Shown here in pieces: positions 37,773 through 46,692 of a stretch of 64,000 nt of DNA. Origin of the DNA: an uncultured Roseovarius sp. (GTDB lineage Bacteria > Pseudomonadota > Alphaproteobacteria > Rhodobacterales > Rhodobacteraceae). The stretch covers positions 3,948,001-4,012,000 of the forward strand of contig OX638333.1 in NCBI GenBank assembly GCA_951812895.1. Direction: 5' to 3'. How positions within the stretch are numbered: position 1 is the stretch's first letter; the number at the start of each line of letters is the position of its first letter. The notes under the pieces are model-generated. The model did not search any database. It had not been told where the DNA came from and saw only the letters and a list, made by a program, of their open reading frames with translations. Position numbers and translations under genes: made by a program.

Positions 37773-39593
37773 TCAATAGCCGCTTTCGGACACCAGTACA
37801 AAGTGTCCTTCGCTCACTTTCTCGTAGATTGACGGACCCGGTTCATACCCCACGGGATGGATCGGCGAGGGTATCGGTTTGAGTTTCAGATCGCTTTCCG
37901 ATTTGCGTCGTTTCGGATCGGCAATCGGCACCGCGCTCAGCAGTGCCTTGGTATAGGGATGCTGCGGATTTTCAAACACCGAGGCACGGGGGCCACGTTC
38001 GACGATGCGGCCCAGATACATAACGCCCACATCATGGCTGACCCGTTCCACCACCGCCATGTCATGGCTGATGAACAGATAAGACAGGCCCAGCTCGGCC
38101 TGCAGCTCCATCATCAGGTTCAGCACCTGCGCCTGAACGCTCACGTCCAGCGCCGAAACCGCCTCATCCGACACGATCAGCTTTGGGTTCAACGCCAGCG
38201 CCCGCGCAATCGCCACCCGTTGCCGCTGACCGCCTGATAACTCATGTGGATAACGCTGCAGAAAACTCAATGGAAGCTGTACCCGATCGAACAACATGGC
38301 CACCCGGTCATCCATTTCCGCGGCACTGCCCATTTGGTAATTCCGCATCGGTTCTGCCACCTGATCAGACAGGCGCATCTGTGGGTTCAGGCTGGCAAAC
38401 GGATCCTGAAAGATCATCTGCATATTTACCCGCGCTGCCCGCAGCTCTGACGGGCCAAGCGCCATAATATCCATACCGTCCAGCCGCACCTGACCACGCA
38501 ACGGATCTATCAACCGCAAAATCGATCGCCCGGCAGAGGATTTGCCACAACCCGATTCCCCGACCAGTGACAGCGTGCGGCCCTTGTTCAGGGTGAAAGA
38601 AACATCTTCAACCGCATGCACATTGGCCACGGTCCGGCGCATCAACCCGCCTTTGACCGGAAATCGCGTCACCAGCCCCTCGACCTCCAACAACAGCTCA
38701 TCGCTGCCCGTAATCGGCTTTTCCTTTGCCGTGTCCGATCCCAGTAACCGCATCGGCACCGGGTCGGGTTTCCCCTTCATCTCACCAAGCTTCGGCACAG
38801 CGGCCAACAAAGATTTGGTGTAGTCATGTTGGGGCGCTTCGAATATTTGCTCGACCGGGCCTTCTTCCACCTTGCGTCCCCGGTACATCACCACAACCCG
38901 GTCAGCCATCTGTGCCACGACCGCCATATCATGGGTGATAAACACCACCGCAGTCCCGGTCTCACGCTTCAACCGATCCATCAGGGCCAGTATCTCGGCC
39001 TGAATCGTCACATCCAGCGCCGTCGTCGGCTCATCCGCAATCAACAACCGCGGAGAGCAGGCCAACGCCATCGCAATCACCACCCTCTGCCGCATGCCGC
39101 CGGACAGCTCGTGCGGATATTGGCTCAGCCGTCGCTCCGGCTCTGGAATCCGGACCTCGCACAGCAACTCCGCCGCTCTTTCCTGTGCTTCGCGCCGGGA
39201 CAATCCCTTGTGCAGTCGCAGCCCCTCCCTCAATTGCCGGCCAATGGTAAAAACCGGGTTCAGCGCGGTCATCGGCTCCTGAAAGATCATTCCGATTTCG
39301 TTACCGCGAATGGTCCGCATCAGCGATTGATCGGTCTTTGCCAGATCAACCTCTGTGCCATCACAGCGGTCGAACAAAAGGCGCCCTTGGGTGATGTCGC
39401 CACCACCAAATTCCACCAGCCGCATCAGCGACAAAGATGAGACCGACTTGCCCGACCCGCTTTCGCCGACGATACAGACGGCCTCACCAGCATGAACATC
39501 GAAAGAGATGTCCTCGACCCCCGCAACCGGGCCGTCGCGGGTCTGGAACTCGACCCTCAGGTTCTCAATACGGGCAATCGGTCGGTCCAGCAT
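37773..39593 (-). CDS. Fused double ATP-binding protein of a peptide/glutathione-type ABC importer
   Basis: The 606-residue protein has two complete ABC ATPase domains in tandem (like GsiA/YejF/DdpDF fusions). Start at 39593 (MLDRPIARIENL). Walker A GESGSGKS (about 45-52), signature LSGGMRQR, Walker B LLIADEPT, then a second Walker A GESGCGKS, signature LSGGQRQR and LIVSDEAVSALD. Both have oligopeptide C-terminal extensions. No permease or binding protein gene is in the window, so its partners are elsewhere. Confidence 0.92.
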   Translation of the reverse strand: MLDRPIARIENLRVEFQTRDGPVAGVEDISFDVHAGEAVCIVGESGSGKSVSSLSLMRLVEFGGGDITQGRLLFDRCDGTEVDLAKTDQSLMRTIRGNEIGMIFQEPMTALNPVFTIGRQLREGLRLHKGLSRREAQERAAELLCEVRIPEPERRLSQYPHELSGGMRQRVVIAMALACSPRLLIADEPTTALDVTIQAEILALMDRLKRETGTAVVFITHDMAVVAQMADRVVVMYRGRKVEEGPVEQIFEAPQHDYTKSLLAAVPKLGEMKGKPDPVPMRLLGSDTAKEKPITGSDELLLEVEGLVTRFPVKGGLMRRTVANVHAVEDVSFTLNKGRTLSLVGESGCGKSSAGRSILRLIDPLRGQVRLDGMDIMALGPSELRAARVNMQMIFQDPFASLNPQMRLSDQVAEPMRNYQMGSAAEMDDRVAMLFDRVQLPLSFLQRYPHELSGGQRQRVAIARALALNPKLIVSDEAVSALDVSVQAQVLNLMMELQAELGLSYLFISHDMAVVERVSHDVGVMYLGRIVERGPRASVFENPQHPYTKALLSAVPIADPKRRKSESDLKLKPIPSPIHPVGYEPGPSIYEKVSEGHFVLVSESGY

Positions 39594-39712
39594 AAGGCTC
39601 CTTGTGACGCAATGGCGCTCTGGCAACGCTAACGCCCGGTCGAAAGCGGGTCAAACCCCCCGGGCAAACCGATTCGTTAACACTTTTCCCATCCTTTCCC
39701 CGTCATCCACCC

Positions 39713-39745
39713 GGTGTACGGGGGGTGCACAGGGGGTGTACGGAT
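39713..39745. repeat. Three 11-bp tandem iterons upstream of the ABC ATPase gene
   Basis: The units GGTGTACGGGG, GGTGCACAGGG and GGTGTACGGAT follow directly at 39713, 39724 and 39735 with an exact 11-bp period, close to one helical turn. They are followed by CACCCCCCTG, an inverted counterpart of the middle unit. They lie in the 207-bp space between the penicillin acylase stop and the ABC ATPase start. Cooperative protein binding is a reasonable inference. Confidence 0.55.
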
Positions 39746-39800
39746 GTCACCCCCCTGTTTTGGGTCAGTTTGGGCAGATTAACACACCGCTCGCAGCACC

Positions 39801-42281
39801 TTACTGGCCTGCAGGAACCAGCACCGTCACACCCACCGCAGCCGCGCGGGCAAGCTCGGGATCGAGCGACATAGGGATGTATTCTCCCTGCCGCCAACGC
39901 TGTGCCAGATCATCGTAATGGCGGCTCAGAAAATGACCCGACTGCCCGGTTGAGATGACAAAAACGCTGCTGTCCGGGTCTGCAAAATCATAAACACCGC
40001 GATACCCAGCACCATGTACGTTATTGAAAGGATTGGGATCTTTCCCGCTGGTCCTGCCCCGCAACAAAGTGTTGTCGCCGCCCGACGTCGATTGTCGAAT
40101 GTTAACAAAATAACGCAGCAACGGAATGTTGCCCAATACCAGATGATCATGGGTCGCCTGATGCGCATCACCCCATCGCAGACTCTCAAGCGCGGTACCG
40201 TAACGTTCTGTTATCCAGATCAGCGCATCATCGAGTGCAAGCCGCGCAATATCCTCGCAACTCTCAATCGGAGAAGACTGCCGCACATCACACCACGCTG
40301 ATGCCCCATCTACATCGCGGTACACCCGTTCAATGAAAACCGGGTTTGGTCTGGTAAAATCTTCCGTCAACGGGCCCAGCTCATCCTGAACAAGCCGCAG
40401 CTGCAGCGCACGCAGCCATGCGGCATAGATCAACGGTTCTGGCAGATGCTCGTTCATCTCGCCGTTCCAGTTCGACAACAGTTCCAGCGCCCGCTGCCTC
40501 TGGCGTTCGTCACTGCCTTCGGGCGCCGCCTCTCCGGTGAACCACAGATTCGCACCGATCAGGGGCAGCAACGACCGCGCGGTAAAGCTCACCGTATCCA
40601 GCTGCGCCTCGATAAAACTGTCGCGCGTATGCACCTGCCGGGTCTGCATCAGCTTGTGCCACCTGTGTACACGCTGGGTATCCCCCCAGACAAAGCTCAC
40701 ATGCAGCGGAAAAGGCCGGTCAACGGTCTTATTGTTGGTATTGCCCAACAAACCGCCCGCGGGATCCAAAAACTCGGGGTTGGCGGAATAGGGGCTGATG
40801 CCCTGCCAGCGGTTTTCAGCAATCCATCCCCGGCTTGGCATTCGTCCCAGGCTTTCATGCCCCGCATGACGCCGCGGCATCGCTCCAATAGTCTTCAGGG
40901 CAATCTGCTCGGGCCCGACCAGTGTCAGGTTCTGCGACGGCCCGATGTACAATCGCCCGGCCTCCAGCGCCTCGTCCACACTGTTCGACCGCATCAATGC
41001 CATCGCCGCGCTCATCGTTGTGTCCTGCGGGGTCAGCACCGTCCAGGCCAACGACGCCACATGCCCCGGTGGCGTGACCGCTGACAACCCGTAATGCGAT
41101 CCCGGCAGCACCGGGCCATTTTCGGTCCAGCGCAAGGTCATCGTGATCGGCTCTGCATCCTTGATCCGGATAATTGTTTTCTTTGTTTCAAAGGGCATGA
41201 ACCCAACCGGCGTCAAATATTCGCTCGGTTCTTCCGGGTTCAGCTTCTCGATATAAAGGTCCTGATCATCCAGATAGGACGACGTTATCCCCCACCCCAA
41301 TAGTGCGCTTCGTCCGGTCAGGATAACCGGAATGCCGGGGATCGTTCCGCCTATGACGCCGCCGGTTTCCAGCTCCATCCGCGCAAGATACCAGATCGCC
41401 GGAGCAGAGAAGCCCAGATGCGGATCGTTGGCCAACAGCGTTCCACCTGACGCAGAACGCGCAGGCGCAGCCGCCCAGGCATTCGAGGCCCCGGCAAAAG
41501 CGCGTTCCAGAAAGGGCGACAATGGCTGCCCAACGGCGCCAGCAGAGGCAAGCCGAGGTGTAGAAACGGTTGAGCTATCTGGGAAAAACGACGCATAATC
41601 CGGCAGTGCCGCAATCCCGCTGCCGGGTGCCAAGGGCATAATATCCGCCAAACGCGATTCATCCTGCAGAGCCAGAGAACTGCGCGCATAAAGGACTTCA
41701 TTGTGCAGATGCGGAGATAGCTGCACGGCCATCAACTTGATAATGGCAATTGAATCCGCTGGCTGCCACGGTGCTATCGGCGCACTGAACATGAACATCT
41801 CAGGCGCACCACGGCCCAATGCCTCGTCATTGATCTCCTGCAGGCGGGCATTGATCCCTGCCGAATACGCCTCAAGTGCCCGCAGCGTATCTGCATCCTG
41901 CACATCAACAGACGCACGCGCTGCGGTATAAAGATCATAGCGGCGCATCACTTTGTCGATCTCTATGCTGCGCTGGCCAAACAGCTCTGACAGCCGCCCC
42001 TGTACCGTTCGGCGCAACACAACCATCTGCCACAACCGGTCCTGCGCATGGGCGTAGCCCAATCCATAGAAAACATCCTGATCATTGCCTGCAAAAATAT
42101 GAGGAACATTGGCATTATCGCGCACAATCTCCACGGCAGAAGATACGCCGTTCACCTGCAACCGTTTGTCATATTCCGGCAAAGACCGCGACACGAGGAA
42201 ATAGATCGCCATGACAGCGATCAACACCAAAACGATCATTCCGCCCGTAATTGCTACCAGCCAGTTGAAGACCCGCGCCAT
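39801..42281 (-). CDS. Penicillin-acylase-family (S45) N-terminal-nucleophile hydrolase
   Basis: The 826-residue proenzyme hydrolyses amide bonds such as N-acyl homoserine lactones, acylated amino acids or beta-lactam side chains. It begins with a membrane anchor (about 8-30, start MARVFNWLVA at 42281). The autoproteolytic nucleophile is Ser266 in the motif GASNAWA; the oxyanion-hole Asn is further in the beta chain (GLLGNTNNK region). An ATG 31 codons upstream lies in the divergent promoter region. Substrate unknown. Confidence 0.9.
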   Translation of the reverse strand: MARVFNWLVAITGGMIVLVLIAVMAIYFLVSRSLPEYDKRLQVNGVSSAVEIVRDNANVPHIFAGNDQDVFYGLGYAHAQDRLWQMVVLRRTVQGRLSELFGQRSIEIDKVMRRYDLYTAARASVDVQDADTLRALEAYSAGINARLQEINDEALGRGAPEMFMFSAPIAPWQPADSIAIIKLMAVQLSPHLHNEVLYARSSLALQDESRLADIMPLAPGSGIAALPDYASFFPDSSTVSTPRLASAGAVGQPLSPFLERAFAGASNAWAAAPARSASGGTLLANDPHLGFSAPAIWYLARMELETGGVIGGTIPGIPVILTGRSALLGWGITSSYLDDQDLYIEKLNPEEPSEYLTPVGFMPFETKKTIIRIKDAEPITMTLRWTENGPVLPGSHYGLSAVTPPGHVASLAWTVLTPQDTTMSAAMALMRSNSVDEALEAGRLYIGPSQNLTLVGPEQIALKTIGAMPRRHAGHESLGRMPSRGWIAENRWQGISPYSANPEFLDPAGGLLGNTNNKTVDRPFPLHVSFVWGDTQRVHRWHKLMQTRQVHTRDSFIEAQLDTVSFTARSLLPLIGANLWFTGEAAPEGSDERQRQRALELLSNWNGEMNEHLPEPLIYAAWLRALQLRLVQDELGPLTEDFTRPNPVFIERVYRDVDGASAWCDVRQSSPIESCEDIARLALDDALIWITERYGTALESLRWGDAHQATHDHLVLGNIPLLRYFVNIRQSTSGGDNTLLRGRTSGKDPNPFNNVHGAGYRGVYDFADPDSSVFVISTGQSGHFLSRHYDDLAQRWRQGEYIPMSLDPELARAAAVGVTVLVPAGQ

Positions 42282-42358
42282 ATGTGCTCCGATTTCGCTT
42301 GCCTCTGGGGCCGGGATAGTCAGAAATCCCGCAGTAGACAATGGCAAGGAAAAAAACG

Positions 42359-43231
42359 ATGGCAAAACTCGCATTTTTGGGTATGGGCGTGATGGGATAT
42401 CCGATGGCTGGGCATCTTCAGGCTGCAGGGTATGAAGTCTGCGTCTACAATCGCACAGTGGCCAAGGCCGAAGGCTGGGCAGCTGAACATGGCGGCCGCT
42501 TTGCTGCTACGCCACGAGAGGCCGCGCAGGGCGCCGAACTTGTGATGGCCTGCGTTGGCAATGATGACGACCTGCGCAGCGTCTGTCTTGGTGATGACGG
42601 CGCTTTTGCCGGGATGGATAGCGGCGCTTGTTTTGTTGATCACACCACCGTTTCCGCAACGGTTACTCAGGAACTTTTCTTGGTTGCCAGCGAGCAGGGT
42701 ATTAACTTTGTAGATGCGCCGATTTCCGGGGGCGAGGCCGGCGCACAAAATGGCAAGCTATCAATTATGTGCGGCGGCGATCAGGCCGCCTATGATCGCG
42801 CAGAGCCTGTGATGAACACCTATGCCAAGCTTTGCCGTCGAATCGGCGAAAGCGGCGCGGGGCAAAAAACCAAGATGGCCAACCAAATCGCCATCGCGGG
42901 GCTGGTGCAGGGCCTGTCAGAGGCATTGCATTTCGCTGAAAAAGCCGGGTTGGATGGCCGCGCGGTGGTCGAGGTGATCAGCCAGGGCGCGGCGGGCAGC
43001 TGGCAGATGTCCAATCGTTTTGAGACCATGCTCGACGACCATTTTGAACATGGCTTCGCGGTGGACTGGATGCGTAAGGACCTGGACATTTGCTTGACCG
43101 CAGCCGATGAAAACGGCGCTTCCTTGCCGGTCACGGCACTGGTCGATCAATTCTACAAGGACGTCCAAAAGATGGGAGGCGGCCGATGGGACACGTCCAG
43201 TCTGTTCAAACGGTTGAGAAAATTAGACTAG
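42359..43231 (+). CDS. 3-hydroxyisobutyrate-dehydrogenase-family NAD(P)-dependent oxidoreductase
   Basis: Start at 42359 follows an AAGGA ribosome site; an ATG six codons upstream is in frame but less well placed. The 290-residue protein has the N-terminal Rossmann motif LGMGVMGYPMAGHL (about 7-20), the VDAPISGGEAGAQNGKL substrate loop and the catalytic lysine in GAGQKTKMANQ. Family members act on 3-hydroxyisobutyrate, tartronate semialdehyde or succinic semialdehyde; the exact substrate is not clear. It is divergent from the acylase gene and convergent with the IS element. Confidence 0.88.
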   Translation: MAKLAFLGMGVMGYPMAGHLQAAGYEVCVYNRTVAKAEGWAAEHGGRFAATPREAAQGAELVMACVGNDDDLRSVCLGDDGAFAGMDSGACFVDHTTVSATVTQELFLVASEQGINFVDAPISGGEAGAQNGKLSIMCGGDQAAYDRAEPVMNTYAKLCRRIGESGAGQKTKMANQIAIAGLVQGLSEALHFAEKAGLDGRAVVEVISQGAAGSWQMSNRFETMLDDHFEHGFAVDWMRKDLDICLTAADENGASLPVTALVDQFYKDVQKMGGGRWDTSSLFKRLRKLD

Positions 43232-43283
43232 AGCAAATCGGTGTAATGCTATTTCACCCGCCTTCCCGGGCTTGTCTCGGGAC

Positions 43284-43302
43284 CTCGTGTTATATCCACG
43301 AG
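43284..43302 (+). terminator. Weak hairpin downstream of the hydroxyisobutyrate-dehydrogenase-like gene
   Basis: CTCGTG and CACGAG (7-nt loop) lie about 50 bp after the stop codon. A second short stem, TCCCG/CGGGA, lies just before it. No T-run follows, so terminator activity is uncertain. Confidence 0.3.
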
Positions 43303-43343
43303 AACGCACTCTTATCGCTGTTCATAACCCCAATTTGTCCTGT

Positions 43344-43357
43344 GTGGATGGCTCCTG
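43344..43357. repeat. Left inverted repeat of the IS element
   Basis: GTGGATGGCTCCTG; exact inverse of the repeat at 44674-44687. It lies beyond the 3' end of the transposase gene with 232 bp of non-coding DNA between them. Confidence 0.85.
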
Positions 43358-43589
43358 CAAAGCAAGACATTTTTGAGGTGATCGACATTTTGTCAGAAGC
43401 GGTCTTGTGTTCGGCCTGTTTGCGCGGTGCACTTGACCGCTGGCCCTGATGGTTTCCGCGACCCAAGTCCCCATCCTCGCAAGCGGACAGATGTCGTCCT
43501 GGACAAAGCCCGGGGTGTCTTGAGATTGCGGCTGACTCATTGCCATCACTTCTTTGGTCTTGCTGTCTCTGTTTCATTCCTTTCCGGTA
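43358..43589 (-). ncRNA. Candidate guide RNA (bridge RNA / seekRNA) region of the IS element
   Basis: In IS1111-group elements the non-coding RNA that guides the recombinase is reported to come from the 3' non-coding end; here that end is 232 bp whereas the 5' end is only about 64 bp. It contains a perfect 7-bp stem AGCGGTC (43398-43404) / GACCGCT (43435-43441) around a 30-nt loop, as expected for a guide-bearing stem-loop. Expression and exact ends are not shown by sequence. Confidence 0.45.
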
Positions 43590-44609
43590 TCAGACGGTCC
43601 TGATCCTGTAGGGCTCATTTCGTGTGAGCACCGCCCAGATTATCCGCGCTGTCTTGTTCGCCATGGCCACTGCCGCGAGCTTTGCGGGTTTGCGCTCCAG
43701 CAGGTCCGCAAACCAGGGATCAAATCGCTCAGGTGCGCTTTTGATCTGTTTCATGCGGGAGGTCATGCCGACGACCATCAGGTGGCGTATGTAGCGGTCG
43801 CCCATCTTCGATATGCGGCCCAGCCTCTCTTTGCCTCCGGTCGACCGGTTGATCGGCGTCAGCCCCAACCAGGCCGAGAAGTCTCTGCCGCACTTAAACT
43901 GTGCGGCACTGCCAACCGTCGCGACAATGGCCGACGCCGTGATCGGCCCAATGCCGGGGATTGTCTGAAGCAAGTCGATCCGGGGCTCGGATTTCGCAGC
44001 TTGTGTCAGCTTGCGGCCATACCAGAGCACCCGCCCATGCAGGGCCAATATCTGTTCGCTAAGGTCGATGATGGTGTCCAGCGCAACGGGCGGTAGGTCC
44101 AGAGCCTGCTCTTGGGTGGTACGCTTTGCAAACCGGACGGCGTGACCGACGCCCTGAGCAAAGACGATGCCGAACTCCGCCAACAGACCACGCAGCATGT
44201 TGATCGTCTGGGTTCTCTGTCGAACGACTAGGCTACGCGCTCGGTGCAATGAAAGAATGGCCTGCTGTTCAGGCGACTTTACCTCAACGAACCGCATGGT
44301 CGGGCGGGTGACAGCCTCGCAGATCGCCTCTGCGTCAGCCGCATCGGACTTGCCGCGCTTGACATAGGGCTTCACATAGACAGGTGCTATCAACCTGACT
44401 TCATGACCCAGCCTGGTCAGTTCCCGCGCCCAGTAGTGGCTCGCACCGCACGCTTCCATGCCGATCAGACATGGCTCCAGACGTTCGAAAAATGCAAACA
44501 TCTGACTGCGCCGCAAAGACCGGCTGAACCCTACAGATCCATCCTCCATGACACCGTGAATATGGAAAACGTTCTTGGCCAAATCGAGGCCGACTGTTGT
44601 AACCTGCAT
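43590..44609 (-). CDS. IS110-family transposase (DEDD recombinase)
   Basis: The 339-residue protein has the N-terminal RuvC-like DEDD domain: D9 in VGLDLAKN, the Glu in IGMEACGASHYWA, and the paired Asp in KSDAADAEAI (about 94-103). The C-terminal Tnp_IS1111A/transposase_20 domain contains IPGIGPITASAIVATVG and the catalytic-serine context NRSTGGKERLG. It is full length. The start is preceded by GGAGAGGAG, 15 bp after the stop of the truncated esterase reading frame. Confidence 0.95.
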   Translation of the reverse strand: MQVTTVGLDLAKNVFHIHGVMEDGSVGFSRSLRRSQMFAFFERLEPCLIGMEACGASHYWARELTRLGHEVRLIAPVYVKPYVKRGKSDAADAEAICEAVTRPTMRFVEVKSPEQQAILSLHRARSLVVRQRTQTINMLRGLLAEFGIVFAQGVGHAVRFAKRTTQEQALDLPPVALDTIIDLSEQILALHGRVLWYGRKLTQAAKSEPRIDLLQTIPGIGPITASAIVATVGSAAQFKCGRDFSAWLGLTPINRSTGGKERLGRISKMGDRYIRHLMVVGMTSRMKQIKSAPERFDPWFADLLERKPAKLAAVAMANKTARIIWAVLTRNEPYRIRTV

Positions 44610-44624
44610 TGGGTGGCTCCTCTC

Positions 44625-45341
44625 CTAGCAGTTCATGACAACTGCACTATGGCGCATTGCGACGCCGATGGAGCAGGAGCCATCCACCCCATCCCGCATA
44701 AACGCCAGGGCCACGCTCAATCCATCCGGCGCAATCCCATGAGCCGTGCCTTTCATGATATGGGCAAATACATCTTTCCATCCCGCTGCCTGTAACGCTT
44801 CTGCAGCCTCCGGCAAAGACTTTGGCGGCACCACATCATCCGCATCCCCATGCACCAACAGCACCGGCGGACGGCTCATTACCTCTTCGTTAAGCAATTC
44901 CGGCGCTAGCAAACGCCCGGAAAACGCAACAATCCCCGCAATCGGGTCTTCGCGGCGCGGGGCCACATGCAGCGCCATCATTGTGCCCTGCGAGAACCCA
45001 AACAACACAACCTGCTCTGGCAGTACATCTTCGTCGACCATCAATGCATCCAGAAATGCATCAAGATCAGCAGAAGCAGCCATCAGGCCACGTTCGGCCT
45101 CTTCCTCAGACGACCCGTCAATCCAGGGGATCGGAAACCACTGCAAGCCAAAGGGCATACCCGGAATCGTTTCCGGCGCATCGGGGGCCACAAACAGCGT
45201 ATCGGGCAAATGCTCGGCCAATACGTCAGCCAGTCCCAACAAATCGGCCCCATTCGCACCGTAGCCGTGAAGGAACACCACAACCGAACGCGTTGTCCCT
45301 GACAGCGGCTCTTTACGGCCCGCTTTCAAAACTCTGGTCAT
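44625..45341 (-). CDS. Alpha/beta-hydrolase (phospholipase/carboxylesterase family), C-terminus replaced by IS sequence
   Basis: Start at 45341 (MTRVLKAGRKE) overlaps the glycosylase gene by 4 bp; longer upstream starts lie in that gene. The protein has VVFLHGYGANGADLLGLA (oxyanion loop), the nucleophile elbow GFSQGTMMA, the catalytic Asp in HGDADDVVP, and the His in KGTAHGIAP. After FMRDG the reading frame enters the IS element and adds about 20 foreign residues (VDGSCSIGVAMRHSAVVMNC). The catalytic triad is intact, so activity may survive. Confidence 0.88.
   Translation of the reverse strand: MTRVLKAGRKEPLSGTTRSVVVFLHGYGANGADLLGLADVLAEHLPDTLFVAPDAPETIPGMPFGLQWFPIPWIDGSSEEEAERGLMAASADLDAFLDALMVDEDVLPEQVVLFGFSQGTMMALHVAPRREDPIAGIVAFSGRLLAPELLNEEVMSRPPVLLVHGDADDVVPPKSLPEAAEALQAAGWKDVFAHIMKGTAHGIAPDGLSVALAFMRDGVDGSCSIGVAMRHSAVVMNC
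44674..44687. repeat. Right inverted repeat of the IS element
   Basis: CAGGAGCCATCCAC, exact inverse of the repeat at 43344-43357. It lies inside the esterase reading frame and marks where the insertion occurred. Confidence 0.85.
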
Positions 45342-45967
45342 CTGACCCCTTCCCTGTTCTTCACAACCCGGTAGTAGGCCCACAATATGCGCGCTGCAAC
45401 CGATCTCCATGGGGCCCATGCTTCGGCCAATTCACGAAACGCCCGGTCTTTTGGTCGTTCGGGCAGGTCATACAGAACTTTGGCGGCTTCCTGCAGCGCC
45501 AGATCGCCCGGAGCAAAAACATCTGCTCGGCCCAGGCTGAACATGGCGTAAACTTCTGCGGTCCAGACACCGATACCTGGCACTTTTGTCAGCGTTTTAA
45601 TCACTTCGTCTGTAGGCGCGTAGCGCAGTTCTGCATAGTCCAGATCTGCCTGCGCCAGGGCAATTGAATATCGAATTTTCTGCCGACTCAGCCCAACATC
45701 GCGCAGATCATCTTCGGTCGCCTGCCGAACGTTATCTGCAGATGTCAGTCTCGCCGCCTTCATCCGATCCCAGATGGCACTGGCCGAAGCTGTGCTCACC
45801 TGTTGACTGACAATCGCGCTTAACAATTGATCAAACCCATCCGGCTTGCGTCGCAACGGCAAAGGTTTCGTTATTTCAAAGGCTTGCGCGAGTTTCGGGC
45901 AAACCGAAATCAGAAACTCAGCCCCTTCCTGTACATCCGCATCGGTTTCGATGATTCGACCCGTCAC
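45338..45967 (-). CDS. AlkA-like DNA-3-methyladenine glycosylase
   Basis: The GTG at 45967 overlaps the cobK stop by 4 bp (GTGA) and is the preferred start; an ATG five codons upstream is an alternative. The 209-residue protein is a helix-hairpin-helix GPD glycosylase: HhH motif LTKVPGIGVWTAEVYAMF and the catalytic Asp in FAPGDLALQ. It removes alkylated bases from DNA. With the esterase it may form a small operon after cobK. Confidence 0.88.
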   Translation of the reverse strand: MTGRIIETDADVQEGAEFLISVCPKLAQAFEITKPLPLRRKPDGFDQLLSAIVSQQVSTASASAIWDRMKAARLTSADNVRQATEDDLRDVGLSRQKIRYSIALAQADLDYAELRYAPTDEVIKTLTKVPGIGVWTAEVYAMFSLGRADVFAPGDLALQEAAKVLYDLPERPKDRAFRELAEAWAPWRSVAARILWAYYRVVKNREGVR

Positions 45968-46692
45968 AGCGACAAAACCCACTCAAGCGCTGCATCCACC
46001 GTCTCAACCCGAACCGCATCCGGTTGAGCAGGTCGCCGGATCATGGCCACCCTGATACCCAGCTCCCGCGCCGCAATCAGTTTAGATTTCGGGGCCTCGC
46101 CACCGGCGTTCTTGACGATCAGCCAATCGACACTCAAACGAGTGAATAGATTTACTTCTTCTTCAACCGAAAACGGAGGGCGCCCGATCAAAAACTCGCC
46201 GTTTGGAAACGGAAATTCGCGATCCGGGGGATCAATCTGCCGACAGATCAACCGGCAACTGGCAAGATTTGCAAACCGGTCCAGTGTCTGCCTCCCGGTG
46301 GCCAGAAACACCGTTAATCCATCTTCAATTTCAGAGGATGCATCCTCTTCGCGATCAATCATCGTCCATAGATCGCCCGCTTCGGGCACCCACTCTTGTC
46401 TAAGCAACTGGCAATAGGGAATTTTTTCTTCCTCGCAAAGCAGCGCACTGCGCATAGAAATGCGAGCCGCAAATGGGTGCGTGGCGTCCAGAACCGCGCT
46501 TATATTCTCTTCCTTCAGAAAAGTTCGAAAGCCTTCAGCACCTCCAAAGCCGCCAATCCGTGTCGGCAAACCAGTGTCTTTTGGCGCCCGCGTGGCCCCG
46601 GCCAACGAAGCGATTGCTTGAATGTCCTGTTTTGCGAAAGCCCCGGCAATTTGCAGTGCCTGCCCGGTTCCGGCCAACAAAAGAACGGTCAT
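45964..46692 (-). CDS. cobK: Precorrin-6A reductase
   Basis: CobK/CbiJ reduces precorrin-6A in cobalamin synthesis. The 242-residue protein starts MTVLLLAGTGQALQIA with the nucleotide-binding TGxA-type loop, carries the family segment VLDATHPFAARIS (about 70-82) and ends with the RPAQPDAVRVETVDAALEWV pattern. It overlaps cbiD by 4 bp. Confidence 0.92.
   Translation of the reverse strand: MTVLLLAGTGQALQIAGAFAKQDIQAIASLAGATRAPKDTGLPTRIGGFGGAEGFRTFLKEENISAVLDATHPFAARISMRSALLCEEEKIPYCQLLRQEWVPEAGDLWTMIDREEDASSEIEDGLTVFLATGRQTLDRFANLASCRLICRQIDPPDREFPFPNGEFLIGRPPFSVEEEVNLFTRLSVDWLIVKNAGGEAPKSKLIAARELGIRVAMIRRPAQPDAVRVETVDAALEWVLSL

Larger units (their letters stand above)
43344..44687 (-). mobile_element. 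IS110-family element, IS1111 group
   Basis: The element is bounded by a perfect 14-bp inverted repeat (GTGGATGGCTCCTG at 43344-43357; CAGGAGCCATCCAC at 44674-44687) and contains one DEDD transposase gene on the minus strand. In the IS1111 group the repeats are subterminal, so the true ends are probably a few bases outside. Length is about 1.34 kb. The transposase is intact, so the element may be active. It has entered the 3' end of an esterase gene. Confidence 0.85.

Noticed and set aside
43290-43577. 95-residue ORF across the 3' end of the IS element
   Set aside because: It crosses the left inverted repeat and the expected guide-RNA region and has no protein-like features. It may contain the old 3' end of the esterase frame, but this cannot be shown.
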